A stretch of 27,150 nucleotides of DNA, taken from Clostridiales bacterium (GTDB taxonomy: Bacteria; Bacillota; Clostridia; Lachnospirales; Lachnospiraceae). Positions 1-8,742 of the stretch are shown here, in pieces. The stretch spans positions 1-27,150 of the forward strand of contig QAKV01000007.1 of NCBI GenBank assembly GCA_003343625.1, given 5' to 3'. How positions within the stretch are numbered: the first letter of the stretch is position 1; each line of letters opens with the position of its first letter. The notes beneath the pieces are model-generated. The model had not been told where the DNA came from and did not search any database. It saw only the letters and a program-made list of their open reading frames with translations. A program made the translations under genes and the position numbers.

Positions 1-1872
1 CAGCGAGCTGGTCGTGCTGGCCGACGTGGATCTAGTTTATCTACCATCGTTACCTTCTGTGAAGATGGTCCGTATGATACATTGTACTTCAATGATCCAA
101 TTCCCATGTTCCGTGGTGACCCTCGCAAGCCTTGGATTGATATAAGAAGTGAGAAGCTCCTCCAGCGTCATTTAGCCATGGTTATCCTCCAGGAATTCCT
201 TTCAGAAAATCATATGAGCCTTGACACAGTTTCAGCAGCAGTTTTCCTTAACGATTTTCTCGACAGTTTTAAGGAGTATCTTGCAGCTTACGATGGTGAT
301 AAAAACAAACTGCTTTTACCTGTCGGAATACCATTTCACTATTCAGTGTTTGAGGATGAATTGAAAAAATCTTTTGATACGCTTAGAGAAAAATGCCAGA
401 CGCATCCCGAACTTTTTGGAATAGAAGAAGGCGCTAAGAAAGGGGAAGCAAAGGTTCTTCTTGACGCTCTCTATGAAGAAGGAATCATCCCAACATATTC
501 TTTCCCGAAGAATGTCGTAAGTACCTACATACCAGATATGTATGGAAAAATTCTTTACGAAGTTGACCGTGGACTCGATGTGGCTATTGGCGAATATGCT
601 CCCGGTAGAGCAATTGTCGTTGACAAACAGACCTATCAGATTGGCGGGTTCTACTATCCTGGAAGTGAACGTCGTCATGGTCAAGCACTAACTCCGGCAC
701 GCGCTTACACAGAAGACCCGAATTACGTAAAACAGGTTATCTCATGTCCGGAGTGCGGTTGGTTCGGTCTGATGGAAGAGAAAACCAAGCGTTGTCCGTT
801 TTGTGGAAACGGCACTCTGAAAATTACTCGTGAAATGATGCGCCCTTGGGGGTTTGCGCCAAGAAATGCTGAATCAATACCAGATGTTCAGCTGTCAGAA
901 GAATACACTGCTGTACAGCAGCCTCTGTATTCAACTCTGCCCGAAGCCGAAGAAATGAAACTTGCTCCGGGCTGCAAAAACATACGGATCGCTTCACGAA
1001 CAAACCAACGGATTATCATGCTGAACAAAGGATCGGATGACAAAGGCTTTATGGTCTGCAAAGACTGTGGAGCCGCTATGCCGGGTGATGATATTTCTGT
1101 TCTAAATAATATTAATAGGCCGTATAAATCAAAGTATGCCCAAAGTAAATGCCGTCACAGCAACTGTTTTAATGTGAATCTTGGCTATGACTTCATAACT
1201 GATATGTTGGTTCTCGAATTCACAATTGACGACAGGATCATTGACGCAAGAAGAAATGAAAATCCATGGCTTAATCGCGCAGCGCAATCCTTAGCTGAAG
1301 CGTTACGATTGGTAGCAAGTAAAAAACTTGATGTTGAATTTACAGAACTTGTTACTGGTTATCGTCTCAGAACCGGCTCTGAAGCCTCTTATGTTGATAT
1401 TTACCTTTACGATAGTTTATCGAGCGGCGCTGGTTATGCTGTCAGTGTAGCTGATTCGATTGCTGAGCTACTAACCGATATGAAAAAGCTGCTAAGTACT
1501 TGTGATTGTGGATCTGCGTGTTCTAAATGTTTAAAACATTACAGAAACCAATATGTACACGGTATGCTTGACCGCTTCGCTGCGCTCCAACTCCTTGAAT
1601 GGGGTATTGATGGGATAAATGCGTCGCCAATCAAACCAGAGAAACAGATTAAAATGATCATGCCTTTGGTGAACATTCTTAAGCAATCTGGTTGTGAGAT
1701 TATCGCTGACGGTGAGATCACTGCAACTGGGCGAAGAAACACAAAAAAGATTGTTGTCTACCCGGCAATGTGGGTTGAGCCATGTGCTGCCGGTACCATT
1801 TTTATAAGTGACGCTTATATCAAGTACGCTAAACCGTATGCTGTCCAAAAGATTCTAGACAACATCCAATGA
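1..1872 (+). CDS. DEAD/DEAH-box helicase, C-terminal part, with DUF1998 (MZB) domain; 5' truncated by window edge
   Basis: The reading frame is open from base 1, so this is the last 623 residues of a larger protein. A TTG at 82 could be mistaken for a start. The first codons give QRAGRAGRRG, the helicase superfamily 2 motif VI (arginine finger). About 600 residues follow. They contain a Cys4 zinc ribbon (CPECG...CPFCG, window residues about 249-268), a further CKDCG...CRHSNC group, and a terminal DUF1998-type cluster (C501, C503, C507, C510) after the typical 'SSGAGYAVSVADS' stretch. Such fusions occur in MrfA/YprA repair helicases and in defence helicases (DruE of Druantia, DrmA/DrmB of DISARM). 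The long region after motif VI and the position as last gene before a terminator fit DruE best, but that is inference. Hand-counted GC over 121-360 is about 41%, well below the backbone, which suggests acquisition. Confidence 0.85.
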   Translation, partial: QRAGRAGRRGSSLSTIVTFCEDGPYDTLYFNDPIPMFRGDPRKPWIDIRSEKLLQRHLAMVILQEFLSENHMSLDTVSAAVFLNDFLDSFKEYLAAYDGDKNKLLLPVGIPFHYSVFEDELKKSFDTLREKCQTHPELFGIEEGAKKGEAKVLLDALYEEGIIPTYSFPKNVVSTYIPDMYGKILYEVDRGLDVAIGEYAPGRAIVVDKQTYQIGGFYYPGSERRHGQALTPARAYTEDPNYVKQVISCPECGWFGLMEEKTKRCPFCGNGTLKITREMMRPWGFAPRNAESIPDVQLSEEYTAVQQPLYSTLPEAEEMKLAPGCKNIRIASRTNQRIIMLNKGSDDKGFMVCKDCGAAMPGDDISVLNNINRPYKSKYAQSKCRHSNCFNVNLGYDFITDMLVLEFTIDDRIIDARRNENPWLNRAAQSLAEALRLVASKKLDVEFTELVTGYRLRTGSEASYVDIYLYDSLSSGAGYAVSVADSIAELLTDMKKLLSTCDCGSACSKCLKHYRNQYVHGMLDRFAALQLLEWGIDGINASPIKPEKQIKMIMPLVNILKQSGCEIIADGEITATGRRNTKKIVVYPAMWVEPCAAGTIFISDAYIKYAKPYAVQKILDNIQ

Positions 1873-1900
1873 AATAACTTGATTACGGATCAAAATAGTA

Positions 1901-1949
1901 AGCGCAGCTCACCGATCATTGTCGATTGGTGAGCTGTGCTACATTTTTT
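1901..1949 (+). terminator. Rho-independent terminator after the helicase gene
   Basis: A 16-bp stem (AGCGCAGCTCACCGAT pairing with ATTGGTGAGCTGTGCT, with a G-T wobble and one mismatch) has a short loop and is followed by ACATTTTTT. It lies 29 bases after the helicase stop and just before the convergent rlmD stop, so it ends the plus-strand unit. Confidence 0.85.
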
Positions 1950-1976
1950 CAAGGTAAGGGAAACTATGACTACATC

Positions 1977-3698
1977 TCAAATCATTTGAAAATGCTTCAA
2001 TGCCTCTATAATTGCCGCTTCCTTTTCCGGCGGGCACTGCGGTACTTTCGCGTCTTCCTTCTTCGATAGATTATAGTTTGGCCCAACATTCAGCCCACAT
2101 TTCCGTTTGACCTGGGAGATGTACAGGCTGGATACCTTCAAACCATACTTCTCCAGCACATATGCTTTGATTTCGTCATAGGTAGCCTTGCTCTCCGCCG
2201 CTGTCAAATCCAGCTCGCCCAGATTCAGCTCCACCTCGATATGCTGCTTGGCATTGAGTTTGGACAAAAGTACTACCGTCTCCACATGCACCCCTCCCGG
2301 GAAATTATCGATCGCCCTTCCCTTCACCAGCTCGTACCCGTTCCCCGTCAGATACTTCAAATCCCGCGCCAGCGTGGCGGAGTCGCAGCTGACATACACG
2401 ATCCTCTCCGGGCGCATCCGGACCATGGTGGAAAGACAGGCCTCATCGCAGCCCTTTCGGGGCGGATCCACTACGATCACGTCGGCGAAGATCCCTTCCT
2501 TTTCGTATTTTTCAGGAAGCACTTCCTCCGCTTTTCCCACATGGAAATGGGCGTTGGAAATGCCGTTTCGCTCCGCGTTCTTCTTCGCGTCGTCGATGGC
2601 CTCCGGCACGATTTCCACCCCGTATACGTCTTTGGCCTTCCGGGCCAGAAACAGGGAAATGGTGCCGATACCGCAGTAGAGATCCCAGACGGTTTCCTTC
2701 CCGGTGAGCCCCGCGTACTCCAGCGCCTGAGCGTAAATCCGCTCCGTCTGGACGGGATTGACCTGATAGAAAGAGCGGGGCGAAATGGAAAACGTCAGGC
2801 CCCCGATCTGATCCTCGATCCGTTCTTTTCCCCGGATCAGGCGGGTCTTCTCCCCCAGGATCACGTTGGTGGCTTCCCGGTTGACATTGACGGAAAAGCT
2901 GGTCATCCCGGGCACGGCCGCGAACAGCCGATTCGCCAACTCCTCTTCCTCCGGCAGACGCGCGCCGTTTATGACCAGACAGACCATAACCTGACCGGTA
3001 GCAAACCCCTTGCGGATGAGCACGTGGCGCAAAAGCCCTTTTCCCGTCTTCTCATCGTAGGCGTCGATTCCCTTTTCTTCGGCGAACGCCAGCACTGTAT
3101 TCAGCACGATTTCATTTTCTTTTACGCCCAGAAGGCAGTCCCGGTTCTCGATGATGGAATGGGTGCGCCCCGCGTAGAATCCGGTGATCAGCCTTCCGTT
3201 CCGGTCGCGCCCCACCGGAAACTGGGCCTTGTTGCGGTACCGAAAAGGCGCCTCGAAGCCGGCGGACGGTTCCATTCCGATGGGCGGCTCCATGATCCGC
3301 TCCACGAATTCCGGAGAAAAGCCGCCGATCCGGATCAGATTATTCTTCACTTTCCTGTCTTTGAAGGCCAGCTGCTTTTCGTAGGACAGGGCCTGCAGCT
3401 GGCAGCCGCCGCACTGTCTGGCGTAAAGGCAGGGCGCTTCCACCCGATCCGGGGAAGGGGTCAGGATTTCTTCCAGCCTGGCGTAGGCGTATCCCTTTTT
3501 CGCCTTCACGATCCTGGCCCGCACCACATCCCCGATCAGCGCATCTTTGACGAAGAGCGTATAGCCGCCGAAGCCCCCTTTCTCCGCGCCTTCCTTCTCC
3601 TCCAAATGCCCGATTCCTTCTCCATCCGCTCCCAGATCCGTGATTTCCACCGTACAAATCTGATTTTTCTGAATCTTCATCTCCTGATTTTTCCTCAT
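1977..3698 (-). CDS. rlmD: 23S rRNA (uracil-5-)-methyltransferase RlmD/RumA family with extra C-terminal module
   Basis: SAM-dependent enzyme that makes 5-methyluridine in 23S rRNA (RlmD/RlmCD family). Residues counted from the GTG at 3737: an N-terminal TRAM domain (about 25-92); cluster cysteines C103, C109, C112 and C201, as in E. coli RumA; a SAM loop DLYCGIGT (352-359); DPPRKG (424-429); and the nucleophile C451 in VSCDSATLARD. The usual enzyme ends near residue 495. Here about 90 residues are added (HIEVELNLGELDLTAAESK... to KHFQMI). That stretch has lower GC: about 48% by hand count over 1981-2220, against about 57% over 2341-2580. The start is uncertain. ATG 3698 and ATG 3680 are both close before the TRAM domain, and neither has an ideally spaced Shine-Dalgarno; GTG 3737 is the longest option. 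Probably the third gene after the HtrA-like protein and yhaM. Confidence 0.93.
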   Translation of the reverse strand: MRKNQEMKIQKNQICTVEITDLGADGEGIGHLEEKEGAEKGGFGGYTLFVKDALIGDVVRARIVKAKKGYAYARLEEILTPSPDRVEAPCLYARQCGGCQLQALSYEKQLAFKDRKVKNNLIRIGGFSPEFVERIMEPPIGMEPSAGFEAPFRYRNKAQFPVGRDRNGRLITGFYAGRTHSIIENRDCLLGVKENEIVLNTVLAFAEEKGIDAYDEKTGKGLLRHVLIRKGFATGQVMVCLVINGARLPEEEELANRLFAAVPGMTSFSVNVNREATNVILGEKTRLIRGKERIEDQIGGLTFSISPRSFYQVNPVQTERIYAQALEYAGLTGKETVWDLYCGIGTISLFLARKAKDVYGVEIVPEAIDDAKKNAERNGISNAHFHVGKAEEVLPEKYEKEGIFADVIVVDPPRKGCDEACLSTMVRMRPERIVYVSCDSATLARDLKYLTGNGYELVKGRAIDNFPGGVHVETVVLLSKLNAKQHIEVELNLGELDLTAAESKATYDEIKAYVLEKYGLKVSSLYISQVKRKCGLNVGPNYNLSKKEDAKVPQCPPEKEAAIIEALKHFQMI

Positions 3699-3837
3699 TT
3701 CCTTCGCGCGGATCCGCACAATTCGCAGGATCCGCACCCGCTTCCCGTCCGGATCGTAGGCGGCGCTCCGGCCTTTTCCGAAGCTGTGCCGCCTGTGGCT
3801 TATGACTTATGGTTTATAAAGAACGGCTTACATCTTC

Positions 3838-4782
3838 TCACTCCATCCGGGTGCTCCGCAGGTTGGACTCGAACAGCCGATTGTAGCCCAGCCATCCCTG
3901 CTCCGCCGTGCCTTCCAGGATTTCCGTAAAAGTTTCCAGCTTGGCGTCCGCGTTATCCGCCAGGTTCAGCGCCAGCGCTTCCATGATCGCCGGCTTTTTG
4001 GGAGAGCCGTATTCGTATTCCCCGTGGTGGGCCAGAATGCAGTGCTTTAACTGGGCTTCCAGTACCGGCGGGAAGCCCGGGATGGCGCGGATCTTTTCGC
4101 TCACCATCTCCGCCCCCATAACGATATGGCCCAAAAGCTGCCCGTCATCCGTATAGTCGTTCTGTGGAAAGAGCGACAGCTCCCTGGTCTTTCCGATATC
4201 GTGGCACATGGCCGCCGCCAGCAGAAGATCCCGTTTCAGCAGGGGATAGGCTTTGCAGAAATAATCGCACAGCCGCACCACGCTCAGGGTATGCTCCAAC
4301 AGCCCGCCGACGAAGCCGTGGTGCACGCTTTTAGCCGCCGAGGATTTCCGGAACGCGGCGATGAAAGTCTCATCTTCCACGAAAAAGGCCTTCAGCAGCT
4401 GTTTGATCCAGGAATTTTCCAGCCCGGCGATGTAGCCTAAAAGTTCCTGATACATCTGGCCGTTATCATACCGGCTCACGGGAAGGTAATCGGAAGGCTC
4501 GTACTCTCCTTCCCGGCAGAGGCGGACGCGTTTGACATTGACCTGCAACGCGCCCTGGAAGCTGGTCACGTCTCCGTATACCTCGATGTAGTCCAGGCTG
4601 TCGAAGTCTTCGATTCCGGCGCTGTTGGGATCCCAGATTTTGGCGTCCATAGTGCCTGTCCGATCCTGCAAAATCACCGTATCGTAAGGTTTTCCGTTTT
4701 TCGTCACGGCGGACTGCTTGTGTTTGCAAAGGTAGATATCGAATACCCGGTCGCCTTCTTTGTAATCCTTCAAAAATTTCAT
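3838..4782 (-). CDS. yhaM: 3'-5' exoribonuclease YhaM family (OB-fold + HD domain)
   Basis: YhaM-type cytoplasmic 3'-5' exonuclease of Firmicutes, 314 residues, close to the family length. The N-terminal OB-fold nucleic-acid-binding domain spans about residues 10-95 (DTVILQDRTGTMDAKIWD). An HD metal-dependent hydrolase domain follows: HHGFVGGLLEHT (154-165), MCHDIGKT with H194/D195, AHHGEY (251-256) and a final Asp in NLADNADAK. The reading frame opens further upstream, but ATG 4782 was chosen because GAGGAAGAG lies 8 bases before it and MKFLKDY is the usual family start. It sits 53 bp after the HtrA-like gene and about 140 bp before rlmD on the same strand, so all three may be co-transcribed from the promoter at 6197-6225. 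Confidence 0.93.
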   Translation of the reverse strand: MKFLKDYKEGDRVFDIYLCKHKQSAVTKNGKPYDTVILQDRTGTMDAKIWDPNSAGIEDFDSLDYIEVYGDVTSFQGALQVNVKRVRLCREGEYEPSDYLPVSRYDNGQMYQELLGYIAGLENSWIKQLLKAFFVEDETFIAAFRKSSAAKSVHHGFVGGLLEHTLSVVRLCDYFCKAYPLLKRDLLLAAAMCHDIGKTRELSLFPQNDYTDDGQLLGHIVMGAEMVSEKIRAIPGFPPVLEAQLKHCILAHHGEYEYGSPKKPAIMEALALNLADNADAKLETFTEILEGTAEQGWLGYNRLFESNLRSTRME

Positions 4783-4835
4783 TGTCTCTTCCTCGTTTCT
4801 TTTGTCGTTTCTTTTGTAATTTTTGCCGCCAGCCA

Positions 4836-6122
4836 TCATCCCTCCAGAATCACTTCCAGCGTCATTTCCTGATACTCCGGCTGTCCCTGGCGCATCAGCG
4901 TGACGGTGATTTCGGAATTCGGGGAAAGGTTCAGCAGGGCGTCCTGGTAGTCCGAAAAGGAGGAAATCTCAGCCGTCCCCAGCTTCGTGATCACATCCCC
5001 GCTCTGGATTCCTGCCCGCATGGCAGGCGAATCCATCCGGATTCCGGTCACATAGGCTCCGCGCGGAACGCCCCCCTCTTCATGGGCTTCCTCCGGCACA
5101 TCGGTTCCGGTAATGCCCAGATGAGCGATCTGCTGGCCGTTGGAAAGTTTCCGGATGATAGGCAGCAAATCCGTAATGCCATAAGCGGTGAGCGTCCTGG
5201 TGCCGTCCTCTTCCCCTTCCTCCTGCCTGATGATTCCCACCACCTGCCGGGAGAGGTTAATCAGCACGCCGCTGGAGCTGTTTTTCCCCACCATGTCCGT
5301 GGTCAACATCTGCAGATTGTGATCCTCCAGGTTCACCCGCTGGTCCGTGGAGGTCACCATGCCGAAAATCACGGAACCCGCAGTGCCCACGGGCCTTCCC
5401 AGCGCCAACACCGGCGTGGCCAGAAGGCTGCTGCCGGATCCGCCCAACACGGCCGCTTTCACCGCGTTTTTGGTCTCCTCGTCCATAGCGGACAGCTCCA
5501 CCCCCACCACGGCCAGACCTGTCTCCTTGTCCTTGCTTTTCAACTCGGCCTCAGCCTTCATGCCGTCAGAAAAGGTCACCTCCATGGATTCCGCGCCTTC
5601 CAGGACGGCGCTGTCCGACAGGATCAGAAGTTCCTGTCCGTTGTCCGCCACGATGAGGCCTGAAGTCTGCCCCTGATTTTCATAAGGGTTATTGAACCAG
5701 TCGACGTCCGAAGTCACGCCCGTCACCGTCACCAGGGATTCCTTCGCCACTTCCTGGCCCAGAGCGCACATCGTCCGGTACAGCCTCTGGAAATCGCTCA
5801 TCTCCAGCTCCACCTTTTCCACTACGGTCTGGGGCTGGCTTTCTTCCTCCGTTTCCTCCTCCAAAAGCATATCCTCAGGGCCGATTTCCTCCGCGATGTT
5901 TTCTTCCCTGAGCTCCACCTGCCGGGGCTCCTCCTCGGGGTAGAGGAGGTTGGAAAACACCGGCTCCAGCACCAGAAACGTGAAGCACGCGATGAGGCCG
6001 AAAATCACCGCCATGCTGGCGGTCAGCAGCGTCCGCCGCATCAGCTTTTTCCGGTTTAAAGGCCGTTCCTTCACTTTTTCCTTGATGAATTCGATGTCCT
6101 GGTTCTGCTGATTTTCTTCCAT
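4836..6122 (-). CDS. Membrane-anchored HtrA-like PDZ protein, probable pseudoprotease
   Basis: 428 residues: a basic N-terminus, one membrane segment (about 31-53), an acidic linker (60-100), a trypsin-like S1C fold (about 120-325) and a C-terminal PDZ domain (about 335-425, DSPAMRAGIQSGDVI). It aligns with HtrA/DegP motif by motif, but the catalytic residues are poor. The His site (TNNHV in HtrA) reads ILSDSAVL, giving Ala172. The Asp site (TDLAV) reads TGLAV, giving Gly202. GNSGGPL reads NSSSGVL, keeping a Ser (283) but losing the oxyanion glycines. It therefore probably binds rather than cuts proteins at the outer membrane face, which is inference. AAGGAG lies 12 bases before the ATG. First gene of a probable operon with yhaM and rlmD. 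Confidence 0.88.
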   Translation of the reverse strand: MEENQQNQDIEFIKEKVKERPLNRKKLMRRTLLTASMAVIFGLIACFTFLVLEPVFSNLLYPEEEPRQVELREENIAEEIGPEDMLLEEETEEESQPQTVVEKVELEMSDFQRLYRTMCALGQEVAKESLVTVTGVTSDVDWFNNPYENQGQTSGLIVADNGQELLILSDSAVLEGAESMEVTFSDGMKAEAELKSKDKETGLAVVGVELSAMDEETKNAVKAAVLGGSGSSLLATPVLALGRPVGTAGSVIFGMVTSTDQRVNLEDHNLQMLTTDMVGKNSSSGVLINLSRQVVGIIRQEEGEEDGTRTLTAYGITDLLPIIRKLSNGQQIAHLGITGTDVPEEAHEEGGVPRGAYVTGIRMDSPAMRAGIQSGDVITKLGTAEISSFSDYQDALLNLSPNSEITVTLMRQGQPEYQEMTLEVILEG

Positions 6123-6196
6123 AATATCGCCGTTCTCCTTTTTCGCCGAAAATCCATATATGCCCGGGCATCCCCGCTGTTCCGGGCTTTCTTAGT

Positions 6197-6225
6197 AGTA
6201 TAACCCAAAGCCCTCCCCGGCGCAA
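6197..6225 (-). promoter_or_regulatory. Sigma-A-type promoter for the HtrA-like/yhaM/rlmD unit
   Basis: On the minus strand TTGCGC (-35, 6220-6225) and TATACT (-10, 6197-6202) are 17 bp apart, about 75 bp before the HtrA-like start. Confidence 0.65.
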
Positions 6226-6242
6226 GATAGCCAAACTTCGCT

Positions 6243-6270
6243 TTGCGTTTCCCGGACATTATGGTATGAT
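6243..6270 (+). promoter_or_regulatory. Sigma-A-type promoter for mutS2 and the two-component genes
   Basis: TTGCGT (6243-6248) and an extended -10 TGGTATGAT (TATGAT at 6265-6270) are 16 bp apart. It lies back to back with the minus-strand promoter at 6197-6225, 83 bp before the mutS2 start. Confidence 0.65.
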
Positions 6271-6352
6271 AAGGACAAACGACTGTTCAATGACTGCAGA
6301 AATGACTTTTGAAGAAAGAAGACTGCAAAAGCGCTTCTGAATGGAGGGAAAC

Positions 6353-8728
6353 ATGAACGCCAAAGTTTTGCGCGTATTGGAATATGACAAAGTGATCCGC
6401 ATGCTGGAGGAGAAGGCTTCCTCCGCCCCGGGCCGGGAGCTGTGCCGCAGTCTCGCCCCCATGACGGATCCCGCAGACATCGAGGCTGCCCAGGAGGAGA
6501 CGGCCGCCGCCCTGGCCCGTCTGTTCCGCAAGGGGAGCATCAATTTCGGGAATAACCGGCCTCTGGGCATGAGTTTGAAATCCCTGGAAATCGGCAGCGC
6601 CCTTTCGGCCCCGGAACTCATGGGCATAGCGGGCCTTTTGGAAAACGCTGCCCGGGTGAAAAATTATGGCCGGCAGGACAGGGAGGACGAGGCGGCGGAC
6701 TGTTTGACCGAGGATTTCAACTTTCTGGAGCCCCTGACGCCTCTTTCTTCCGAGATCCGCCGCTGCATCCTGTCAGAAGAGGAGATCGCCGACGATGCCA
6801 GCGCCAACTTAAAGCGGATCCGCCGCAGCATGGTCAGCGTGGGCGAGAAAATCCACAGCCAGCTGAACAGCATGGTGAACGGTTCGGCCCGTTCCTGGCT
6901 GCAGGACAGCGTCATCACCATGCGGGACGGCCGCTACTGCATTCCCGTGAAGTCGGAGTATAAAAATCAGGTGCCCGGCATGGTTCACGACCAGTCCTCC
7001 AGCGGTTCCACCTTTTTCATCGAACCCGCCGCCGTGGTCAACTTAAACAATCAGCTGCGGGAACTGGAAATCGAAGAGCAAAAGGAGATCGCCGTCATCC
7101 TGGCCTCTCTGAGCGCTCAGGCCGCGGAACACGCCCTTGAGATTTCCGAAGATATGCGCATCCTGACCCGGCTGGACTTCATCTTCGCCCGGGCGGCCCT
7201 GGCCATGGATTTAAACGCCACCCGACCGGTCTTCAATCAGGAGCGCCGGGTCCGCATCCGCCAGGGGCGCCACCCCCTTCTGGACAGGAAGAAGGTGGTG
7301 CCCATCGACGTGGAGCTGGGCAGGGACTTCGACCTCCTGATCATCACCGGCCCCAATACCGGCGGCAAGACCGTTTCCTTAAAGACCGTGGGGCTTCTGA
7401 CCCTGATGGGGCAGGCGGGGCTGCACATCCCGGCTTTGGATCGGTCTGAGCTTTCCATCTTCACAGAGGTATTCGCGGATATCGGGGATGAACAGAGCAT
7501 CGAGCAGAGCCTCAGCACCTTCTCCTCCCACATGACCAGCATCGTTTCCATCCTGGCCCATGCGGACGCCGATTCCCTCTGTCTGTTCGACGAGCTGGGG
7601 GCCGGCACGGATCCCACGGAGGGCGCGGCTCTGGCCATCGCCATCCTGAATTTCCTGCACGATCGGGGGATCCGCACCATGGCCACCACCCATTACAGCG
7701 AGCTGAAAATCTATGCACTCTCCACTCCTTTTGTGGAGAACGCCTGCTGCGAATTCGACGTGGAGACGCTGCGCCCGACCTATCGGCTGTTGCTGGGCGT
7801 TCCGGGCAAGAGCAACGCTTTCGCCATCTCCAAAAAGCTGGGGCTGTCCGATGAGATCATCGAAGCGGCGAAAGAACAGATCGACGAGCAGGACGTGAAC
7901 TTCGAAGACGTGATTTCCGATTTGGAAGCCAGCCGCGTTACCATCGAGCGGGAACAGCGGGAAATCGAAGCCTATAAAAAAGAAGTGGAGGCTTTAAAGA
8001 AACGGCTGCAGGAAAAGAACGAGAAAATCGATCAGGCCAAAGACCGGATTTTGCGGGAGGCCAATGAAAAAGCCCGCGAAATCCTGCAGGATGCCAAAAA
8101 CGTGGCCGACGAATCCATCCGGGTCTTCCAGAAAGCCGGCCCCGGCGCTTCCATGAAGGATCTGGAAAAAACCCGCGAAAAACTCCGCGGCAAAATCGAC
8201 GAAAAAAACAGTCGGCTTTCCATTCAGAAAAAGGAGGCCCCCAAAGCCCAGCTGAAACCCGAGCAGCTCAAAAAAGGCGATCTGGTCAGGGTCGTTTCCA
8301 TGGGACTCAAGGGAACGGTGAGCTCCCTCCCGGACGCGAAGGGCAACCTCTTCGTCCAGTGCGGCATTCTGCGCACCAATGTCAACGTGCGGGATCTTGT
8401 GCGGGTGGAGGAGCCTTCCGTCACCGCGCCAAATATGAAGCGAACCGGCACCGGCAAGCTGCGCATGTCCAAGTCCATTTCCGTTTCCCCCGAAATCAAC
8501 CTCCTGGGAAAGACGGTAGACGAAGCCATCCCGCTTTTGGATAAATATCTGGACGACGCCTATCTGGCCCACTTAAAGAGCGTCCGCGTAGTGCACGGCA
8601 AGGGCACCGGCGCCCTGCGAAACGCGGTGCAGCAGCACTTAAAGCGCGTGAAATACATCAAGTCCTACCGGCTCGGCGAATACGGCGAGGGCGACGCAGG
8701 GGTCACTGTTGTGGAATTCAAAGAATAA
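6353..8728 (+). CDS. mutS2: MutS2: ribosome-collision/recombination ATPase with Smr domain
   Basis: MutS2 of 791 residues, full length for the family. A MutS-type core and clamp come first. The ATPase has Walker A GPNTGGKT near residue 333 and Walker B LFDELGAGTDP near 410. A coiled-coil arm rich in Glu/Lys spans about 520-630, then a KOW-like segment (KKGDLVRVVSMGLKGTV), and an Smr nuclease-like domain ends the protein (about 709-791, HGKGTGALR). The LDLRG motif of some Smr domains reads INLLG. In Firmicutes MutS2 has been linked to splitting of collided ribosomes and to suppression of recombination. It lacks the mismatch-recognition domain of MutS1. ATG 6353 was preferred over ATG 6341 because GGAGG (6343-6347) lies 5 bases before it. 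The response regulator gene follows after 14 bp. Confidence 0.96.
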   Translation: MNAKVLRVLEYDKVIRMLEEKASSAPGRELCRSLAPMTDPADIEAAQEETAAALARLFRKGSINFGNNRPLGMSLKSLEIGSALSAPELMGIAGLLENAARVKNYGRQDREDEAADCLTEDFNFLEPLTPLSSEIRRCILSEEEIADDASANLKRIRRSMVSVGEKIHSQLNSMVNGSARSWLQDSVITMRDGRYCIPVKSEYKNQVPGMVHDQSSSGSTFFIEPAAVVNLNNQLRELEIEEQKEIAVILASLSAQAAEHALEISEDMRILTRLDFIFARAALAMDLNATRPVFNQERRVRIRQGRHPLLDRKKVVPIDVELGRDFDLLIITGPNTGGKTVSLKTVGLLTLMGQAGLHIPALDRSELSIFTEVFADIGDEQSIEQSLSTFSSHMTSIVSILAHADADSLCLFDELGAGTDPTEGAALAIAILNFLHDRGIRTMATTHYSELKIYALSTPFVENACCEFDVETLRPTYRLLLGVPGKSNAFAISKKLGLSDEIIEAAKEQIDEQDVNFEDVISDLEASRVTIEREQREIEAYKKEVEALKKRLQEKNEKIDQAKDRILREANEKAREILQDAKNVADESIRVFQKAGPGASMKDLEKTREKLRGKIDEKNSRLSIQKKEAPKAQLKPEQLKKGDLVRVVSMGLKGTVSSLPDAKGNLFVQCGILRTNVNVRDLVRVEEPSVTAPNMKRTGTGKLRMSKSISVSPEINLLGKTVDEAIPLLDKYLDDAYLAHLKSVRVVHGKGTGALRNAVQQHLKRVKYIKSYRLGEYGEGDAGVTVVEFKE

Positions 8729-8742
8729 GAGGAGAAATCGAA

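Noticed and set aside
82..1872. Helicase gene starting at TTG 82
   Set aside because: The frame is open to base 1 and encodes helicase motif VI before this codon, so the gene begins outside the window.
2241..3929. 562-codon plus-strand frame
   Set aside because: Antisense to rlmD and yhaM; composition is that of a shadow frame in GC-rich DNA and no domain is recognisable.
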